DNA of 10,654 nucleotides, from NCBI GenBank assembly GCA_946481605.1, contig CAMLPA010000080.1:1-10654 (forward strand). The letters are read 5' to 3'. The DNA is from an uncultured Flavihumibacter sp. GTDB taxonomy: Bacteria; Bacteroidota; Bacteroidia; Chitinophagales; Chitinophagaceae. Under the pieces are notes generated by a model. That model was not told where the DNA came from. It searched no databases and was given only the letters and a program-made list of their open reading frames with translations. Each line of letters opens with the position of its first letter. Position 1 is the stretch's first letter. This document shows positions 6,987 through 10,654 of the stretch, in pieces. The translations under genes and the position numbers were made by a program.

Positions 6987-7303
6987 TTTTTATTGTTTTT
7001 GATGGTTTTTAATACGTCGTCGAGCTGGTTGAACTTTGTTTCCCATAGTTTCCTGAATTGCTCCAGCCATTTGTCCACCTCCTTCATTTTACGCAGTTCA
7101 AGCTGGTAATAAATTTCCCGGCCGCGGGTTTCCTGCTGCACCAGTTCACATTCAGCGAGGATGCCCAGGTGCTTGGAGACGGCCTGCCTGGTGATATCAA
7201 AATGTTGGGCCAACGCATTTGGCGTCATGGCCTGTGTAGCGATCAGCACAATGATGGCGCGGCGGGTGGGGTCGGCTATGGCCTGGAAAACATCTCTTCT
7301 CAT
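6983..7303 (-). CDS. ArsR-family winged-helix transcriptional repressor
   Basis: From the ATG at 7303 this is a 106-residue regulator. It shows the ArsR N-terminal motif [17 protein letters not shown] (5-21), the helix-turn-helix [23 protein letters not shown] (27-49) with SKHL in the recognition helix, and the wing [14 protein letters not shown] (56-69). The metal-binding ELCVCDL-type motif is absent, and the only cysteine (C52) stands alone, so it is probably not a metal sensor; its signal is unknown. An upstream in-frame ATG at 7384 would add 27 residues, but that stretch covers the palindromic operator-like sites and has low coding character, so 7303 is preferred. The gene is coupled by a 4-base overlap to the SRPBCC gene, and probably represses this pair by binding the sites at 7319-7358. 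Confidence 0.9.
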   Translation of the reverse strand: MRRDVFQAIADPTRRAIIVLIATQAMTPNALAQHFDITRQAVSKHLGILAECELVQQETRGREIYYQLELRKMKEVDKWLEQFRKLWETKFNQLDDVLKTIKNNKK

Positions 7304-7318
7304 ATCGAATTCATTTAG

Positions 7319-7358
7319 GAAACCGTTCGGTTGCGAATATATGCAACTTTTCGGTTGC
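7319..7358. promoter_or_regulatory. Tandem palindromic sites, probable operator of the ArsR-type repressor
   Basis: Two copies of GNAAC-N6-GTTGC occur at 7319-7334 (GAAAC/GTTGC) and 7343-7358 (GCAAC/GTTGC, perfect). Their right arms are embedded in an exact 10-base direct repeat TTCGGTTGCG at 7326-7335 and 7350-7359. The centres are 24 bases apart, a little over two helical turns, so dimers would bind on nearly the same face. The sites lie 16 to 55 bases upstream of the ArsR ATG. A near-match to the -7 box (AAATTTTG, minus strand, ending at 7357) abuts the distal site, consistent with autorepression. Confidence 0.6.
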
Positions 7359-7383
7359 GCAAAATTTTTATTTATCCATCGCA

Positions 7384-7391
7384 TACCTTTA
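7384..7391 (+). promoter_or_regulatory. Possible -7 element of the Lgt-like/radical SAM operon
   Basis: TACCTTTA matches the TAnnTTTG consensus at five of its six fixed positions, 19 bases before the ATG of the Lgt-like gene. No TTG occurs at the usual 19-21 base spacing upstream (the nearest, at 7355-7357, is 26 bases away). The assignment rests mainly on position. Confidence 0.35.
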
Positions 7392-7410
7392 GCACAAATC
7401 TTTCCGCTTC

Positions 7411-8184
7411 ATGCAGTTTCCCTTTTCCATCCACCTTTTTAACAGGACCATCCTCTGGCATGTGGTATTGGAACCGCTCGCTTTCTTTATCGCATTCAGG
7501 TATTACCTCTACCTCAAAAAGAAAAATGGCGATGCCATTGAAAGTGAACACCGCCTCTGGATACTGGTGGGCGCCACTTTCGGCGCGGTGCTGGGCAGCA
7601 GGATCATTGGCGGACTGGAAAATGTTCCCGCCATGCTGGCCGCTCCCAACAAACTCCTGTATTTCTACCAGAATAAGACCGTCCTGGGTGGATTTCTTGG
7701 CGGATTACTAGGAACGGAAGCCATCAAAAAAGCGATTGGTGAAAAGAAAAGCAGTGGTGATCTTTTCGTGTTCCCCATCCTGCTCGGGCTGATTATCGGC
7801 AGGATAGGGTGTTTTACCATGGGCATCCACGAGGAAACCTACGGTATCCCTACCCGTTTTTTCACCGGTATGAACCTTGGCGATGGCATGCTCCGGCACC
7901 CGGTTACTTTATACGAGATCGTATTTCTGATCGGTTTGTGGGTACTGCTGGCAAGATGTTCCAAACATTATGTACTTGCGGAAGGACTTCTTTTCAAAAC
8001 CTTCCTCCTCAGCTACTGTATTTTCCGTTTCCTGCTCGATTTCATTAAACCGCATTACAACCTGGCCGGATTGTCTACGATTCAATGGGCATCCCTTGCG
8101 GGAATAATTTATTATACCACGCTTTTCTTCACAGAAAAACACCTATTTTCCTACTCCCGAAAACACCGGATCCCTTATGCCTGA
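7411..8184 (+). CDS. Divergent Lgt-family (prolipoprotein diacylglyceryl transferase-like) membrane protein
   Basis: This 257-residue polytopic membrane protein belongs to the Lgt family (PF01790). True Lgt moves diacylglycerol from phosphatidylglycerol to the lipobox Cys. Supporting landmarks are GRIGCFTMG (130-138), corresponding to the Lgt signature GRxGNFxNxE, GIPT (145-148), RHPVTLYE (162-169), corresponding to RHPSQLYE, and FRFLLDFIKP (205-214), corresponding to the R239/E243 region of E. coli Lgt. LGGFLGG (92-98) corresponds to the HGGL motif. Key residues differ: the motif His is Leu92, the signature Asn (E. coli N146) is Cys134, and the following Asn is Met. R131, R162 and R206 remain. 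It is therefore unlikely to be the cell's ordinary Lgt. It overlaps the radical SAM gene by 8 bases, so the two are translationally coupled. A transferase acting on another lipid or acceptor is a reasonable inference. Family assignment is good; activity is uncertain. Confidence 0.82.
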   Translation: MQFPFSIHLFNRTILWHVVLEPLAFFIAFRYYLYLKKKNGDAIESEHRLWILVGATFGAVLGSRIIGGLENVPAMLAAPNKLLYFYQNKTVLGGFLGGLLGTEAIKKAIGEKKSSGDLFVFPILLGLIIGRIGCFTMGIHEETYGIPTRFFTGMNLGDGMLRHPVTLYEIVFLIGLWVLLARCSKHYVLAEGLLFKTFLLSYCIFRFLLDFIKPHYNLAGLSTIQWASLAGIIYYTTLFFTEKHLFSYSRKHRIPYA

Positions 8185-9565
8185 AAAAGATTATACCTAC
8201 TACGATTTCACGATATCCCTTTGTACGAAGTGCCTGAAGAGAGTGGATGCCAAAATCATTTTCGAAAATGAGCAGGTGTTTATGGTGAAAAGATGTCCTG
8301 AACATGGCATGGAAAAAGTATTGATCGCCACGGATATCGAGTACTATAAAAACACGCGCAACTACAACAAACCGAGTGAGGCGCCGCTGAAAACGAATAC
8401 CAATACCCATTACGGATGCCCTTACGATTGCGGGTTGTGCCAGGACCATGAACAGCACAGTTGCCTTACCGTTATAGAAATCACCGACCGTTGCAACCTC
8501 ACCTGTCCCACCTGTTACGCCATGAGCAGTCCGCATTACGGGCGACACCGCACCGTGGAAGAAGTGGAAGCCATGCTGGACACCATTGTGGCCAATGAAG
8601 GCACTCCCGATGTGGTGCAACTGAGTGGCGGGGAACCTACGTTACACCCGGAATTTTTCCGTATTCTCGACATCGCCAAAACCAAGCCCATCCGTCACCT
8701 GATGGTGAATACCAATGGTATCCGTATCGCCAACGACGAAGGGTTCGCGGAGCGGTTGGCCACTTACATGCCCGATTTTGAATTGTACCTGCAGTTTGAT
8801 TCATTCAAACCTGAAGCGCTTATCCAACTCCGGGGCAAAGACCTCACGGATACCCGGAAGAAAGCGCTGGAAAAACTCAACGCGCTCAACCTCTCCACCA
8901 CATTGGTGGTGACCCTGCAACAGGGACTGAACGACGATGAAGTGGGCGAGATCATTGATTTCGCGTTAAAACAAAAATGTGTGCGTGGTGTCACTTTTCA
9001 ACCCGTGCAGGTAGCGGGAAGGAACGAAGATTTTGACCCATCCAAGCACCGTATTACCCTCACCGATGTGCGCAGAAAAATACTGGAACAAAGCCCCGTT
9101 TTTCAACCCAACGATATTGTGCCCGTTCCCTGTAATCCCGATGCGCTGGCCATGGGGTATGCCTTAAAAATCGGGGGTGAAGTTTTTCCCCTCACCCGTT
9201 ATATTGATCCGAGCATCCTGCTCAACAGCGCCAGGAATACGATCGTGTATGAACAGGATGAAAACCTGCATGAGCAGGTGATCCGAATTTTCAGCACGGG
9301 TGTAAGTGTGGATGCCGTAACAGAAGACATGCAGTCGCTGCTGTGTTGTCTCCCGCAGATACAGGCGCCTGGCTTAAGTTACGACAACCTGTTCCGCATC
9401 ATTATCATGCGTTTCATCGATGCCTTCGATTTCGATGTACGTGCCATCAAAAAAAGTTGTGTGCACATCGTTCACAAAGACGGGCGCATTATTCCCTTTG
9501 AAACGATGAACCTGTTTTACAGGGATGAAAAGGAAGCTTACCTGAAAACTTTAATAAACAGCTGA
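8177..9565 (+). CDS. Radical SAM enzyme of the COG1964 / tetraether synthase (Tes, MJ0619)-like family
   Basis: This 462-residue protein carries three cysteine modules. The N-terminal CTKC (16-19) with CPEHG (40-44) looks rubredoxin-like. CPYDCGLCQDHEQHSC (C81, C85, C88, C96) matches an auxiliary-cluster motif. CNLTCPTC (C106, C110, C113) is the CxxxCxxC motif that binds the SAM-cleaving 4Fe-4S cluster, with LSGGEPTLHPE (149-159) as the SAM-binding GGE motif. This order matches, from memory, the archaeal MJ0619/Tes group, which couples lipid chain ends into tetraethers, and bacterial relatives proposed to make membrane-spanning lipids. PVPCNPD (316-322) and KKSCVHIVHKDGRIIPFE (425-442) are further conserved-looking segments. 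The latter has Ser427 and Glu442 where I recall Cys in archaeal members, so one auxiliary cluster may be altered. It starts within the Lgt-like gene end and is followed one base later by a small membrane protein. The substrate is unknown; a lipid is inferred. Confidence 0.87.
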   Translation: MPEKDYTYYDFTISLCTKCLKRVDAKIIFENEQVFMVKRCPEHGMEKVLIATDIEYYKNTRNYNKPSEAPLKTNTNTHYGCPYDCGLCQDHEQHSCLTVIEITDRCNLTCPTCYAMSSPHYGRHRTVEEVEAMLDTIVANEGTPDVVQLSGGEPTLHPEFFRILDIAKTKPIRHLMVNTNGIRIANDEGFAERLATYMPDFELYLQFDSFKPEALIQLRGKDLTDTRKKALEKLNALNLSTTLVVTLQQGLNDDEVGEIIDFALKQKCVRGVTFQPVQVAGRNEDFDPSKHRITLTDVRRKILEQSPVFQPNDIVPVPCNPDALAMGYALKIGGEVFPLTRYIDPSILLNSARNTIVYEQDENLHEQVIRIFSTGVSVDAVTEDMQSLLCCLPQIQAPGLSYDNLFRIIIMRFIDAFDFDVRAIKKSCVHIVHKDGRIIPFETMNLFYRDEKEAYLKTLINS

Positions 9566-9566
9566 T

Positions 9567-9755
9567 ATGGAAGGAATAGCCATTCTCATACTTATATTAT
9601 TTCTTCCCCCGATACTCACCATTATCGGCGGGTTCATGCTTATTTTCGCCTCCGACCGAAAGAAAGCAAAACGCGTTTTTCTTGTCGGAGCGATCTTGCT
9701 GGGGCTCGAACTCCTGATCGGGTTAGCCGTTTGCGGAGATATGAGTTTCCATTGA
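9567..9755 (+). CDS. Small two-helix membrane protein following the radical SAM gene
   Basis: This is a 62-residue ORF starting one base after the radical SAM stop (TGA, T, ATG). There are two hydrophobic segments, about 4-27 (IAILILILFLPPILTIIGGF with a central PP kink) and 38-57 (RVFLVGAILLGLELLIGLAVC). They are joined by a basic loop SDRKKAKR (29-36), so both termini probably face outward under the positive-inside rule. I do not recognise a family. The very tight spacing argues that it is a real, co-translated member of the operon and may be an accessory or anchor for the two upstream proteins. Cys57 near the end is the only cysteine. Hydrophobic composition and operon position support it as coding; function is unknown. 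Confidence 0.75.
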   Translation: MEGIAILILILFLPPILTIIGGFMLIFASDRKKAKRVFLVGAILLGLELLIGLAVCGDMSFH

Positions 9756-9756
9756 T

Positions 9757-9778
9757 AACTTGTACTATTCCGCAAGTT
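9757..9778. repeat. Short inverted repeat after the small membrane protein gene
   Basis: AACTTG (9757-9762) and CAAGTT (9773-9778) are perfect inverted arms around a 10-base spacer, just past the stop at 9755. The stem is A/T-rich and lacks a following T-run, so it is not a convincing terminator. It could be a regulator site upstream of the Ada-like gene, or chance. Confidence 0.25.
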
Positions 9779-9806
9779 CCGGGTATTCCATCTCCCCTTC
9801 TTACCC

Positions 9807-9814
9807 CATCTTTG
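9807..9814 (+). promoter_or_regulatory. Possible -7 element of the Ada-like gene
   Basis: CATCTTTG matches TAnnTTTG at all fixed positions but the first, 17 bases before the ATG at 9832. A -33 TTG at the normal spacing is not evident. It suggests that the Ada-like gene can be transcribed separately from the operon upstream. Confidence 0.35.
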
Positions 9815-9831
9815 CAGGGTAATTTCATTCC

Positions 9832-10654
9832 ATGCCACAAGACCAATCGCACCATTACCACCGAATCGCCGAAGCCATCCGTTACCTCGGGGAAAATTTC
9901 CGTTCCCAGCCCGACCTGGAGGCACTCGCTTCTAAAATGCACCTCAGCTCCTTTCATTTCCAACGGATGTTCTCCGAATGGGCAGGCGTAAGTCCAAAAA
10001 AGTTTCTTCAATACCTTAGTCTGGAACATGCCAAGACTATGCTCCGCGAACGTGCCACGCTGATGGATACTGCTTTTGAAACCGGACTTTCCGGCACGGG
10101 ACGTTTGCACGACCTGTTCATCCACATCGAAGGGATGACACCCGGCGCATACAAGAAGGGGGGAGCCGCACTTTCCATCAATTATTCCTTCGCCGAAACG
10201 CAGTTCGGTCCGGTGATCATCGCCTCCACCCAGGTAGGTGTTTGCTACATGGCATTTTATGTTGAAGAAACAGTCGCGTTGGAAGAACTACAACGGAAAT
10301 TCCCGGGAGCTGATTTTTCTCCCGCAACTGCCCCTCTTCAGCAGGAGGCGCTGAAAGTTTTTTCCGGTGCACCGGCACAAGTGAAACTCCACCTCAAAGG
10401 CACGCCTTTTCAACTGAAAGTATGGGAAGCATTGCTGAAAATTCCCCCGGGACAATTGTCCAGCTACAGTTTGCTGGCACAACAGATTGACCACCACAAA
10501 GCGTCCCGTGCGGTGGGATCCGCGGTAGGCGACAACCCGGTTGCTTATATTATTCCCTGCCACCGGGTGATCCAGTCTTCCGGTATCATCGGGCAATACC
10601 ATTGGGGCAGCGTGCGCAAGGCCAGTATGATTGGCTGGGAGGCGGCACAGCAGG
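9832..10654 (+). CDS. Ada-like fusion: AraC-type HTH plus O6-alkylguanine-DNA methyltransferase (3' end outside window)
   Basis: 274 codons are visible, and the gene continues past the right edge. The N-terminal part (about 10-108) is an AraC-type double helix-turn-helix: LEALASKMHLSSFHFQRMFS then GVSPKKFLQYLSLEHAKTML and EGMTPGAYKK. The C-terminal part (from about 117) is a methyltransferase that moves alkyl groups from O6-alkylguanine to its own cysteine. FQLKVWEALLKIPPGQLSSY and RAVGSAVGDNP (with the arginine-finger RAVG) lead to the active site IPCHRVI, with Cys at residue 243. SSGIIGQYHWG then RK follow as usual. The Cys-rich N-terminal domain of E. coli Ada, which accepts methyl groups from phosphotriesters and triggers DNA binding, is absent. 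How methylation would control transcription is therefore unclear. The ATG at 9832 is preferred because the protein then begins just before the HTH domain. Nearly the full length is visible. Confidence 0.92.
   Translation, partial: MPQDQSHHYHRIAEAIRYLGENFRSQPDLEALASKMHLSSFHFQRMFSEWAGVSPKKFLQYLSLEHAKTMLRERATLMDTAFETGLSGTGRLHDLFIHIEGMTPGAYKKGGAALSINYSFAETQFGPVIIASTQVGVCYMAFYVEETVALEELQRKFPGADFSPATAPLQQEALKVFSGAPAQVKLHLKGTPFQLKVWEALLKIPPGQLSSYSLLAQQIDHHKASRAVGSAVGDNPVAYIIPCHRVIQSSGIIGQYHWGSVRKASMIGWEAAQQ

Noticed and set aside
7304..7384. N-terminal extension of the ArsR-type protein from the ATG at 7384
   Set aside because: It would place coding sequence across the palindromic sites and promoter-like bases, and the family begins near the Met at 7303.
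8129..8620. A 163-codon open frame on the minus strand
   Set aside because: It lies opposite the cysteine-motif region of the radical SAM gene; the sense-strand motifs are diagnostic.
9781..9806. GGGTA and TACCC arms as a possible hairpin before the Ada-like gene
   Set aside because: Only five base pairs with a 16-base loop and no T-run; not distinguishable from chance.
9640..10125. A 161-codon open frame on the minus strand
   Set aside because: It spans the small membrane protein gene, the intergenic gap and the AraC-type HTH of the Ada-like gene; its translation has no recognisable domain.
1..10654. Mobile elements, CRISPR arrays, tRNA or rRNA genes
   Set aside because: No transposase or integrase motifs, no terminal or regularly spaced repeats, and no tRNA-like cloverleaf segments were seen on either strand.

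Overview
The window looks like an ordinary chromosomal segment of a Bacteroidota bacterium, most likely of the family Chitinophagaceae. The evidence is a SusC/RagA-type TonB-linked receptor, a 215-residue beta-barrel protein of the porin family, the near absence of Shine-Dalgarno sequences, and a TAnnTTTG-type -7 promoter element just ahead of a start codon. There is no sign of phage, insertion sequence, CRISPR, tRNA or rRNA. Genes are tightly packed, and no gene-free gap exceeds 300 bases.

Left part, minus strand. A double-CHRD lipoprotein (1578-769) sits 31 bases ahead of a SusC-type receptor that runs off the left edge (737-1), probably as one transcript. Next comes a small outer-membrane beta-barrel protein (2431-1784) with a clear intrinsic terminator at 1712-1742. 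A DAO-family FAD oxidoreductase (4223-3021) and a Dps mini-ferritin (2970-2500) follow in series. Between the FAD gene and a helicase lies a 48-residue two-helix membrane protein of the lmo0937 type on the plus strand (4400-4546), easily missed because of its size.

Middle part, minus strand. An ArsR-type repressor (7303-6983) overlaps an SRPBCC/AHSA1 protein (6986-6483) by four bases. A UPF1/IGHMBP2-like superfamily 1 helicase (6460-4556) follows, with a perfect TAnnTTTG box four bases before its start. A pair of 24-base-spaced palindromic sites lies just upstream of the ArsR start.

Right part, plus strand. Three genes form a compact operon: a divergent Lgt-family membrane protein (7411-8184), a COG1964/tetraether-synthase-like radical SAM protein (8177-9565, overlapping by 8 bases), and a 62-residue two-helix membrane protein (9567-9755). 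An Ada-like AraC/O6-alkylguanine methyltransferase fusion (9832 to the right edge) follows. The three-gene operon is the most interesting item. It pairs a family that handles phospholipid acyl groups with a radical SAM family known in archaea to join lipid tails, yet several residues considered essential in classical Lgt appear replaced. It could be an uncharacterised envelope-lipid modification module; that is inference, not demonstration.
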